From the NCBI GenBank assembly GCA_003543235.1, contig DPJA01000024.1:1-6051 (forward strand): a stretch of DNA of 6,051 bases, read 5' to 3'. Made by a program: the position numbers and the translations under genes. Positions within the stretch are counted from its first letter, which is position 1. The number at the start of each line of letters is the position of its first letter. The notes under the pieces are model-generated. The model saw nothing but the letters and a program-made list of their open reading frames with translations. It made no database searches and was not told where the DNA came from. Positions 1-6,051 of the stretch are shown here, piece by piece. Source of the DNA: Lachnospiraceae bacterium. Its GTDB lineage: Bacteria; Bacillota; Clostridia; Lachnospirales; Anaerotignaceae.

Positions 1-38
1 TCATACGGAAAAAATGCACCCCTATAAAAGTATAATAA

Positions 39-67
39 TTGACATTAAAGCTGGGCTGTGTTATTAT
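39..67 (+). promoter_or_regulatory. Sigma-A-type promoter with extended -10 element
   Basis: A perfect -35 box TTGACA lies at 39-44. A 17-base spacer follows, then TATTAT at 62-67, one mismatch from TATAAT. A TG dinucleotide at 59-60, one base before the -10, makes an extended -10. Transcription would start near 74-75, giving a leader of about 85 bases before the first gene at 161. No other promoter of this quality is apparent in the short gaps between the four genes, so this one probably drives the whole operon. Transcription from further upstream cannot be excluded. Confidence 0.75.
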
Positions 68-147
68 AAAAGTGTGAAAAAGTAATTATTTTTATGAATT
101 TTGTATTGTCAAGTCTTTTTTAAAAGTTACATAAAAAATTTCAAATC

Positions 148-154
148 AGAGGTG
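148..154 (+). promoter_or_regulatory. Ribosome binding site that fixes the first gene's start
   Basis: AGAGGTG ends six bases before the ATG at 161, the ideal distance. The same frame is open upstream to a TTG at 101, but nothing resembling a ribosome site precedes that TTG. The upstream peptide also has no family resemblance. The start is therefore placed at 161. Confidence 0.8.
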
Positions 155-160
155 AAAAAT

Positions 161-463
161 ATGTCAAATAACGCTGATTCGTTGGAATCAAATGTTCCTG
201 CTTCAATAGATATTGAAGAAATGCTTGTTGGTAGGTTAACTGGAAGGCAACTTACTTATTTATGTATTGGCGGCGGTATTGCGTATAATTTAATTTTTAA
301 GTTCTCAAACCACTATATTGGATGGCCATTAGGTGGAATAGTATTAATTGCAGTATATTTTTTAGGATTTTATAAGTTGAAGAAGCATGATAGATATCTG
401 AGTGAACATTTGTATTATTACTATAAGTATAATAAAGAACAACAGATATTTTTAAATAAATAA
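161..463 (+). CDS. PrgI family (VirB3-like) conjugation membrane protein
   Basis: This 100-residue protein is predicted to sit in the cytoplasmic membrane as the VirB3-equivalent subunit that docks the VirB4 ATPase to the channel. Residues 12-31 hold a short segment of the form VPASIDIEE...GRLTGRQL, which resembles the PrgI family opening (a Pro-hydrophobic start, then an acidic stretch and 'xRQL' just before the first helix). Two hydrophobic segments follow at about 31-48 and 52-71, separated by a short polar turn. The tail is basic and Tyr-rich (YLSEHLYYYYKYNK). Length and two-helix layout match the family. It is first in the operon, 19 bases ahead of the next gene, and a VirB4 ATPase lies two genes on, the usual context. 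The related TcpE family is an alternative name for the same role. The assignment comes from pattern and context only. Confidence 0.8.
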   Translation: MSNNADSLESNVPASIDIEEMLVGRLTGRQLTYLCIGGGIAYNLIFKFSNHYIGWPLGGIVLIAVYFLGFYKLKKHDRYLSEHLYYYYKYNKEQQIFLNK

Positions 464-468
464 TGGTC

Positions 469-486
469 GGGGGTTTGTAGGGATGG
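469..486 (+). promoter_or_regulatory. Purine-rich ribosome site, start ambiguous between 483 and 489
   Basis: GGGGG at 469-473 lies nine bases before the ATG at 483, while AGGG at 479-482 lies six bases before a second in-frame ATG at 489. Either can serve. The choice removes only two residues (Met-Asp) from the protein. Confidence 0.5.
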
Positions 487-1454
487 ATATGTTTACTTTA
501 GGAATAATAGGGGCCTGTGCTGCAATTGTCGGTCCTGCAATTTATTTAAGCGGGAAGCCTGAGGCACAGGAAAAGCTAATGAAGATGGCTGGACAGAAAC
601 CTTCTAGTGGAAATGGGAAAGCAGTTTCTTTCGACGAAAGAGAACTTAAAAATTTACGTGACACTGCAGAAGATTTCCTTGAGTTTGATACCATACACAA
701 AGGTATGATTTCTTTTACTGACGATCCAAACTATTTCACTATGGCCTTTGGGGTTCACGGTATTAATATTAGTATGTATAGTGGAAATGAAAGAATGGGA
801 CTTAAGAACGGGTTTATGAGTATTTTGAATACATTGAAGGAAGATACACAATTTTTGGTTCAATCTAGGTATATTGATTTAAGTCAGAACTTTAACTTTT
901 ACAAGCCGGTTATTCAGGCAAGTGAAAAGGAAAGAAACTTGCTTGAAGAAAAAGTGAAAGTAGAAAAAAGTGAACCTATAAAAAGAAAAATGATTGAAAA
1001 GGTTGAAAAATTAAAACAAAGAAACAACTATGCAGACCATATTATAGATTTCTTTAAATTTTATACACAACAGTCAGACTGTATATATATTAAAATATTT
1101 GTTGTAGTAAATTATAAACATACAAAAGTTGGAAGACAGAAAAAAGAACAGATTATTGAAGAAGCATATAATGCACTGACAAATAAAGTAAAAATTTTAA
1201 GAGAACAGTTCGAATCTATTAAGCTTAAGACTTATAGTCTTGATAGTGTTCAGGCAGCGAATATGATTTATAGTTCATTACTTAAAAATGAGAGTGCTTT
1301 TGCAAAACTTGAAGATGCTGTTAATAATGGATTACTTGATCTTGCGGTAGAGACTCTTCCGGGCGAACAGATTGAAGATGAGAGTCTGAATAAATACAAA
1401 GATGACTACGAGTATCCTTATATGGATGAGGCGGCAGCGGCAAATGAAGATTAA
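483..1454 (+). CDS. TraC-like domain protein, putative partner of VirB4
   Basis: This 323-residue protein has one N-terminal hydrophobic segment (about 5-22, FTLGIIGACAAIVGPAIYL) followed by a long hydrophilic, probably cytoplasmic, body. Residues 65-135 read as an alternating hydrophobic/polar region (FLEFDTIHKGMISFT...) that leads into an FLVQSRYIDL segment. Small proteins encoded between PrgI and VirB4 in Gram-positive and related conjugation modules share this layout and carry a TraC-like domain similar to the amino-terminal part of VirB4/TraC. Residues 145-182 are charged and probably helical, and 185-212 include a beta-like IYIKIFVVVNY strand. Residues 218-270 are helical, and the end is acidic with an Ala run (DEAAAANED). 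No nucleotide-binding motif is present, so it is not itself an ATPase. It lies 19 bases after the PrgI-like gene and about 23 before the ATPase, so it is almost certainly co-translated. The link to the ATPase is inference, and the exact function is unknown. Confidence 0.65.
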   Translation: MDMFTLGIIGACAAIVGPAIYLSGKPEAQEKLMKMAGQKPSSGNGKAVSFDERELKNLRDTAEDFLEFDTIHKGMISFTDDPNYFTMAFGVHGINISMYSGNERMGLKNGFMSILNTLKEDTQFLVQSRYIDLSQNFNFYKPVIQASEKERNLLEEKVKVEKSEPIKRKMIEKVEKLKQRNNYADHIIDFFKFYTQQSDCIYIKIFVVVNYKHTKVGRQKKEQIIEEAYNALTNKVKILREQFESIKLKTYSLDSVQAANMIYSSLLKNESAFAKLEDAVNNGLLDLAVETLPGEQIEDESLNKYKDDYEYPYMDEAAAANED

Positions 1455-1464
1455 AGTAAATTAA

Positions 1465-1472
1465 AGGGGTGG
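1465..1472 (+). promoter_or_regulatory. Ribosome site that decides the TTG start of virB4
   Basis: AGGGGTGG ends five bases before the TTG at 1478. The alternative in-frame GTG at 1469 lies inside this motif, so it would have no usable ribosome site. An in-frame stop at 1457-1459 rules out any start further upstream. Confidence 0.75.
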
Positions 1473-1477
1473 AGAAC

Positions 1478-3577
1478 TTGTTCGGAAAATCAAAGAAAAA
1501 CAATAATAATACAAAAAATAAAGCAGATATAAATTCACTTGAATTTGATTTGGATTCTATAGAACAGCAGTTAGGTGGGTATGATAACGTAAACGATAAC
1601 GGAGAGCCTGTTCTTGAAAATGGAACAACTACCTTGAAAAAGTTTATATCCCGAAAGGGTCTGATTTTTGAGAGAGATGCAATTCAATCTGGTTTTAACA
1701 GAGTAATGAGGTGTTTCTATCCAGCGAGTTACCCAAAAAGAGTTGGGTTTGCAGAGTGGCTGTATGATGCATACACCTTTGGGGATATAGATATTTCAAT
1801 TATGGTAAAACCAGTTGAAAAAACAAAGGTAATTAAAGAATTGAACATGAAACTGGCACAGTTCATATCAGATTATAGAAGAGAAACTTCAAATGACAAT
1901 GTAGATAAGGCTGATATGCTCGGCGCAGCTAAAGATGAAACACGTGAGCTAAGAAACAGGGTTGAGTTCAATATGGACAAGATGTTTTGGGCTTCTTTTA
2001 CAGCATGTATAGGTGCTAAAAATAAACAAGAGCTTGATGAAAAGTCTGAAAGTTTTATTCATAAGATGAGTGCAGAAAATGTTAATTTTTCGGATGCTTT
2101 TTGTAGACAAAAGGATGCTTTTAAAGCAATTTTTCCATATGTAAAAAATCCAATTGATAAGTTCAGAAATTTTAATTTAGATGCGCTAGCTAGTGTATTT
2201 CCATTTATTAATCCTGAATTAAACCATTCTGGAGGTATACCTATAGGCATAAATAGGATTACTGGGAATCCGATTTTTTTTAGTAACTGGGATAAGTCTC
2301 TATCAAACCCACACATGACAGTTTGGGCAGAGTCTGGTGCAGGTAAAACCTACATGACATACTTAATAATTGCTAGAGGAATTGCATTATTAGATATATG
2401 GACAATTGCAATCGATGTTGAAGGTGTTTATAACTTCCTTGCAGAAATGGTCGGTGGTACATCAGTTATATTTTCAAGAGATAGTAAGAATAAGATGAAC
2501 CTTTGGGATATAAAGCCTGAGACTGCTTCGGGCGGAGGAATGGAAGTAAATATAGTTAGTAAATACAACGACGTAAAGAGAATTCTTATAGTTATGCTAA
2601 AGGGCCAATCTCAAAATATTAATGACGAAGTTACTGCTCTTGAAATGTCATTATTAGAAGAACTGGTTGAGGATGAGTACAATGCTTTGGATATTAAGAA
2701 GGATCCATCGAGCTTGTATTTTAGGTCAGAGAATGAACTTCACAACTTTGTAAGAAAGGTTGAGAATGAATATAAAAAATATGAAATAGATATTGATTTA
2801 AAGCAAATGTATTTTGATAATATTCAGGGTGACTACAAAGTAATGAATAATCACGAATTTGATTTGAATGGTATTAAAAAACCAATGCCAACAATGACAA
2901 GTTTCTTTGATCGTATACTTCTTAAAAAAGCCAAGCTTGCAGAAAATCCTGATGAGTTTAAAGACAAGGTAAAACTTATAAACAAATTTGCAGAGGTATT
3001 CAAGGTATATACAAAAGAACGTTCAATGGGCTTCTTTGATGGGCAATCTACTGTAGACCTTGAAAATGCACCATTTGTTAACCTTGACATATCACAGCTG
3101 GATGAGGAATTTGAACAGCCATTAACAATGATTATCCTTGTTAACTGGATTTGGGAGCATTATGTTAAGAAAAACACAGGTGATAAAAAGAAAAGAGTTA
3201 TCATTGATGAAGCTTGGATGCTTCTTAAAATGGGAGATGTGGCAATAAATTTCCTAAATGTTATGTCAAGGCGTGCCAGAAAGAGAAAGGTATCCTTGAC
3301 GACCATTAGCCAAAGGTTTGAGGACTTCTATAAAAATGAAATGGCTAAAGCGGTTATTTCAAATGCTGCCATTCAGATATTTTTAAAACAAAATGGCACA
3401 GAGGTTGAACTTTTGAAAGAAGTGTATAAGTTGACTGATATTGAGTGTAGCTTCCTGACGCAGGCCAATATAGGTAACGGTATTATCAGAATGAACGATG
3501 TTTCAACTACAATGCATGTTGTGACGACAGATGCGGAAAGACAGTTCCTAGACCCGGATGTAAGGAAAATGAAGTAA
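1478..3577 (+). CDS. virB4: VirB4 family conjugation ATPase, TTG start
   Basis: This 699-residue cytoplasmic ATPase powers assembly of, and substrate movement through, the type IV secretion channel. Numbering is from the TTG at 1478, which gives MFGKSKKNNNN, a typical VirB4 opening. After a low-complexity Asn/Lys start, residues about 55-225 form the N-terminal VirB4/TraC domain (including DIDISIMVKP near 103-112). The motor domain starts near 250. Walker A is AESGAGKT at 284-291 (Lys290), and DVEGVY at 313-318 matches the family's 'DPExEY' block with Val in place of Pro. FFDGQSTVDL lies at 519-528. Walker B is RVIIDEAW at 573-580 (Asp577, Glu578). The basic SRRARKRK lies at 597-604, with the TISQRFEDF motif (Gln612) at 609-617. 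All key residues are present, so it should be active. Length is slightly below the common 800 or so. Residues about 400-470 look like an extra stretch. VirD4/TraG coupling proteins are the main alternative, but the RRARK plus TxxQ signature, the N-terminal domain and the lack of transmembrane helices favour VirB4. Confidence 0.93.
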   Translation: MFGKSKKNNNNTKNKADINSLEFDLDSIEQQLGGYDNVNDNGEPVLENGTTTLKKFISRKGLIFERDAIQSGFNRVMRCFYPASYPKRVGFAEWLYDAYTFGDIDISIMVKPVEKTKVIKELNMKLAQFISDYRRETSNDNVDKADMLGAAKDETRELRNRVEFNMDKMFWASFTACIGAKNKQELDEKSESFIHKMSAENVNFSDAFCRQKDAFKAIFPYVKNPIDKFRNFNLDALASVFPFINPELNHSGGIPIGINRITGNPIFFSNWDKSLSNPHMTVWAESGAGKTYMTYLIIARGIALLDIWTIAIDVEGVYNFLAEMVGGTSVIFSRDSKNKMNLWDIKPETASGGGMEVNIVSKYNDVKRILIVMLKGQSQNINDEVTALEMSLLEELVEDEYNALDIKKDPSSLYFRSENELHNFVRKVENEYKKYEIDIDLKQMYFDNIQGDYKVMNNHEFDLNGIKKPMPTMTSFFDRILLKKAKLAENPDEFKDKVKLINKFAEVFKVYTKERSMGFFDGQSTVDLENAPFVNLDISQLDEEFEQPLTMIILVNWIWEHYVKKNTGDKKKRVIIDEAWMLLKMGDVAINFLNVMSRRARKRKVSLTTISQRFEDFYKNEMAKAVISNAAIQIFLKQNGTEVELLKEVYKLTDIECSFLTQANIGNGIIRMNDVSTTMHVVTTDAERQFLDPDVRKMK

Positions 3578-3584
3578 GCACAAG

Positions 3585-3590
3585 AGGGTG
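3585..3590 (+). promoter_or_regulatory. Ribosome binding site of the VirB6-like gene
   Basis: AGGGTG, within AGAGGGTGA, ends six bases before the ATG at 3597. It sits in the 19-base gap after the virB4 stop. No terminator-like hairpin occupies that gap, in keeping with one transcript. Confidence 0.75.
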
Positions 3591-3596
3591 ATTATT

Positions 3597-3692
3597 ATGA
3601 AACTACAAAAAATTAAAAGATTCTTATCTGTAACAATATTAGTGGTAATCCTGCTGGTTTCAATATTAAGTGTAAGTACGCAAGCTTCGGCG
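3597..3692 (+). other. Predicted signal peptide of the VirB6-like protein
   Basis: Codons 1-32 encode four basic residues within the first eight, an uninterrupted hydrophobic run (FLSVTILVVILLVSILSV) and a small-residue end TQASA. A second possible cleavage point is VFA at residues 43-45. There is no cysteine, so it is not a lipoprotein signal. Cleavage would leave residues 33 to about 110 outside the cell. Confidence 0.7.
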
Positions 3693-6051
3693 AGTATTAT
3701 GGGGAATACTGAGATTAGACCTGTGTTTGCAGTTAATCCACTTAAGGCGTTTTTTGACTTTCCAGGTGCAATACATGATTTTTTTATGAGTTTGATAGCC
3801 CCAATTGCAAGAGCACCGATAGATCGGATGAATAAGGCTCTTTTGACGGATTCCAACATGGCTGAGTATTTGGAATACGGTAGCGGCACTAATGATGCAG
3901 CTCAAAACCGTATGCAAAGATGGTTTGATATATTTGAGCTTGCGGGTTTGGCATTTTTACCTCTGATTGTGCTCAGAGCAGCCATTTTACTGATTGGGGC
4001 TTTTACAAGTCCAAGTGATAGGTCGGTGGCAAAGGAATTTATAAAGAATGTTATTTTATATATAGCAATCTTATTATTTGCAAAGGATGTAATTTTATGG
4101 CTGGTGCAGATAAATGATGCAATAGTGGCCTTGTTTGCTCAAGCTGCGCAGCAGACAATTCAGCCGCCGCTTGAATTAAATTTGTCAAATATGAGTACTA
4201 CAGGCTTGATAGCACTGCTTCTTGTACTTCTTGGGACCTATCTGCTTTCTTTTTACATATGGGTTTTGATGTTTGTAAGAAAAGTTGTTATAGGACTTGC
4301 TTTTGCTCTTATTCCTGTTGCAGCAATAATGATCTTTTCAAGCAAATTTAGATCGGTAATTAAGACGCTTTATGATGAACTTATGTCTGCAGTATTTCAG
4401 CAGTCGATATATGCAGGTGCATTTGTCATACTGTATGATTTGTTGGTATTTATAATAGGAAAGGCAAATGGGGATTTAACTGACGCTGCCAATGGTACAA
4501 CTTCTTTATTGAAAGATGCGTGGGGAGGTTGGTTTACTCAAAATGTCGATGTAACCTATGCTTCGGGTGCAAGTGGTGAATTGACTGTATTGGGACCACT
4601 TGGCTGGATAATATTTTTACTGCTATTCGTTAAAATTGCTAAGAAGATAGAAGATGTATTTAAGTTGCAGTCACAACATGTTCCTCCACCAGGAGATATA
4701 ATTAAAGGTGCGGCCGGGATGGGAGCTGTACTTGGAGGAGTAATAGGTGCAGGTGTTCTGACATCAGGAGTTTTGCCAGGAGGAAGAGTGGCAAGTGCAT
4801 TAGGTGGAGGCATGCTTGAAAAAGCAACCGGATATGTCGGTGAAAAATTCAGCAAAGGAAAGTGGGAACAATTAGGATTGGGCGGGTTTGGAAAGCTGAA
4901 CAAAGGCTGGAGTAAGGGCTTGAATGATTGGAACCAAAAAACCACTTCTGGTAAGATTGGAGGGGCGATTAATTTCGCAAAAAAACAAGGTGCGGGTCCT
5001 CTTGCACTTGCGGGTAAAATGGCAGGTGTATCGGTAGGGGAATTAGGCACTGCTCTCTTTCCCGCTCTGAAGCTAGATAAAGATAGTTCTAATAAGGAAT
5101 TTTATAAGAATAAATTTAAAGGCCTTGAGAATTTAATTGAAGAAAATGATGAACATCATGAACGAATTGGACAAGACACGCTTACTGCATTAAATTATGA
5201 AAAAGGCGAAGAAATTAAAAAAGCTAAAATAGGTAATGACACCTATTATGCTAAACAAGACAAGAACGGAAAGAATAAGTTTGTAAGAAGACTTGCTGAC
5301 GGTACCGTTGAAAAGTTAAAAGATAAAGATGCAGAAGATTATGGCCTTAACGATAAAGTGGATAGCTGGAAGACATTTGGGGGAACAGATTCAAAAATAT
5401 ATGACCTCAGAGATGGTACGTCAGTTCTGACAGTTGGAAAGTATGATTCTGTGGCTAATGGTGTGCTAAATGGAAGGCATGCCCAAGCGGCTAGTGGAAC
5501 AGTTGTTGGATGGAATGCTCTTAGTGATCCTACTTCAGGAATTGATAGAAGTGGTGCAATGGAGACGAAGATTAGAGATGCACAAACGGCAGGTGAGAAA
5601 GTATTCTTCCATGCAGATAATGGAATGTTAACTGTAACGTCGATTGATGGAGCTGGGAAGAAGAGACTTGTAGACACAGGGATTATACAAACTGATGCAC
5701 ATATGACGGCTCTTGGTTTTGATCCAACTAAACGTAACGAACTTCAAACTGCAGCCGTACAGATGACTGCCGCTGGTTTGGAACACAGAGGTGCAGTTGA
5801 AGTAGGAAATATTTACGATCAGATTATGCGTACCGAAGCGACGATTCATTCATCAAATGTAATGTTGAATGAACAGCAAACTAAAATTGAAGAATCAGTA
5901 AGAATAACTAAATCTAAGCTAGTAATTGAGGAACAACAACTTGAAACATTGAAGACATCAGGAACAGCTACTGTTGCACAAATTAATACTCAAATGAAAG
6001 CAATTGAAAGTCTGAATTATACCATAAAAGCAGGTGAAGCTACCTTTGAAG
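3597..6051 (+). CDS. VirB6/TrbL-like channel protein with long C-terminal extension, 3' partial
   Basis: The frame runs without a stop from ATG 3597 to the window edge (818 full codons), so the protein is longer than seen. It starts with a classic signal peptide: basic KLQKIKR, a hydrophobic core at about 9-27 and a likely signal peptidase I site after Ala-Ser-Ala at 30-32. Hydrophobic segments follow at about 112-136, 149-170, 202-226, 230-247, 266-288 and 331-347. The basic KIAKKIEDVFK comes next, then a Gly/Ala-rich stretch at 371-405. This polytopic core fits the VirB6/TrbL scaffold of the inner-membrane channel, and a position right after virB4 is usual. From about 490 onward the protein is hydrophilic: charged helices to 545, Gly/Asp/Thr-rich beta-like blocks at about 546-700, and a Gln/Glu/Lys-rich probable coiled coil from about 755. 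No cysteine occurs in the 818 residues. No hydrolase or other catalytic motif was recognised. The VirB6 label rests on topology and context, since sequence conservation in this family is weak. Confidence 0.75.
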   Translation, partial: MKLQKIKRFLSVTILVVILLVSILSVSTQASASIMGNTEIRPVFAVNPLKAFFDFPGAIHDFFMSLIAPIARAPIDRMNKALLTDSNMAEYLEYGSGTNDAAQNRMQRWFDIFELAGLAFLPLIVLRAAILLIGAFTSPSDRSVAKEFIKNVILYIAILLFAKDVILWLVQINDAIVALFAQAAQQTIQPPLELNLSNMSTTGLIALLLVLLGTYLLSFYIWVLMFVRKVVIGLAFALIPVAAIMIFSSKFRSVIKTLYDELMSAVFQQSIYAGAFVILYDLLVFIIGKANGDLTDAANGTTSLLKDAWGGWFTQNVDVTYASGASGELTVLGPLGWIIFLLLFVKIAKKIEDVFKLQSQHVPPPGDIIKGAAGMGAVLGGVIGAGVLTSGVLPGGRVASALGGGMLEKATGYVGEKFSKGKWEQLGLGGFGKLNKGWSKGLNDWNQKTTSGKIGGAINFAKKQGAGPLALAGKMAGVSVGELGTALFPALKLDKDSSNKEFYKNKFKGLENLIEENDEHHERIGQDTLTALNYEKGEEIKKAKIGNDTYYAKQDKNGKNKFVRRLADGTVEKLKDKDAEDYGLNDKVDSWKTFGGTDSKIYDLRDGTSVLTVGKYDSVANGVLNGRHAQAASGTVVGWNALSDPTSGIDRSGAMETKIRDAQTAGEKVFFHADNGMLTVTSIDGAGKKRLVDTGIIQTDAHMTALGFDPTKRNELQTAAVQMTAAGLEHRGAVEVGNIYDQIMRTEATIHSSNVMLNEQQTKIEESVRITKSKLVIEEQQLETLKTSGTATVAQINTQMKAIESLNYTIKAGEATFE
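5859..6041 (+). other. Region encoding a probable coiled coil
   Basis: Residues about 755-815 of the VirB6-like protein are rich in Glu, Gln, Lys and Ile/Leu with roughly heptad-spaced hydrophobics (for example IEESVRITKSKLVIEEQQL). This suggests a long helix or coiled coil that continues beyond the window. It was read by eye and not scored. Confidence 0.5.

Noticed and set aside
31..36. TATAAT hexamer as a second -10 box
   Set aside because: The region 15-19 bases upstream has no recognisable -35 and no TG extension. The promoter at 39-67 is far better.
112..127. T-run near CTTTTTTAAAAG in the leader as a possible terminator or attenuator
   Set aside because: There is no GC-rich stem before the T-run, and the pairing is only A/T. 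It is insufficient for a terminator call.
101..160. Upstream extension of the PrgI-like frame to TTG 101
   Set aside because: There is no ribosome site before 101, and ATG 161 has an ideal one. The extra 20 residues have no family counterpart.
1227..1241. Perfect short hairpin AAGACT-TAT-AGTCTT
   Set aside because: It lies inside the TraC-like coding sequence, has a weak AT-rich stem of six pairs and no T-run, so it is not a terminator. It is most likely chance.
2059..3090. Minus-strand open frames of 79-85 codons inside virB4
   Set aside because: They are fully antisense to a well-supported ATPase gene, including its Walker A region and the FFDG block. There is no independent evidence for expression.
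3548..3917. Two overlapping minus-strand open frames of 113 and 83 codons
   Set aside because: They overlap each other and the end of virB4 plus the start of the VirB6-like gene. Translations are low-complexity and unrelated to anything known, so they are treated as shadows.
4556..5050. 164-codon open frame on the minus strand, rich in Pro, Ala and Ser
   Set aside because: It is the antisense shadow of the Gly-rich and Lys-rich coding region of the VirB6-like gene. It has no plausible ribosome site or family resemblance.
5339..5849. Minus-strand open frames of 112 and 73 codons at the 3' end
   Set aside because: They are antisense to the continuous VirB6-like frame, overlap each other and lack initiation signals.

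Overview
The window looks like one strand-coherent operon fragment encoding the core of a type IV secretion (conjugation) apparatus of Gram-positive type. The DNA is AT-rich, and ribosome sites resemble AGAGGTG/AGGGTG. There is also a TTG start, a strong TTGACA/TATTAT promoter, and no sign of outer-membrane components (VirB7/9/10). Together these suggest a Firmicute, most likely a Clostridia member, and an integrative and conjugative element or conjugative plasmid. Which of those two cannot be decided, because no relaxase, integrase, origin or attachment site lies in the window. Species cannot be named from the sequence.

Layout: 1-160 is a non-coding leader with a near-consensus extended -10 promoter. 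Four plus-strand genes follow with gaps of about 20 bases and a good ribosome site each. (1) 161-463 is a 100-residue, two-helix PrgI family (VirB3-like) membrane protein. (2) 483-1454 is a 323-residue, membrane-anchored protein resembling the TraC-like domain proteins that sit beside VirB4. (3) 1478-3577 is a 699-residue VirB4 family ATPase with Walker A, Walker B and the Arg-rich/Gln motifs intact. (4) 3597 to the window end is a VirB6/TrbL-like polytopic protein, open at the 3' edge. It has a signal peptide, about six hydrophobic segments, a Gly-rich stretch and a long hydrophilic C-terminal region.

Working together, VirB4 would energise assembly and substrate passage. The PrgI-like protein would anchor it at the membrane in the VirB3 role. 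The VirB6-like protein would form the inner channel scaffold. The TraC-like protein is a probable partner of the ATPase whose exact job is unknown. The genes expected next, but outside the window, are a cell-wall hydrolase (CHAP/NlpC-P60, VirB1-like), a VirB8-like protein, a VirD4-type coupling protein and a relaxase.

The module itself is a known type. The least explained parts are the long, cysteine-free C-terminal extension of the VirB6-like protein and the separate TraC-like gene next to a VirB4 that keeps its own N-terminal domain. No tRNA, rRNA, CRISPR array, insertion sequence or terminator was found.
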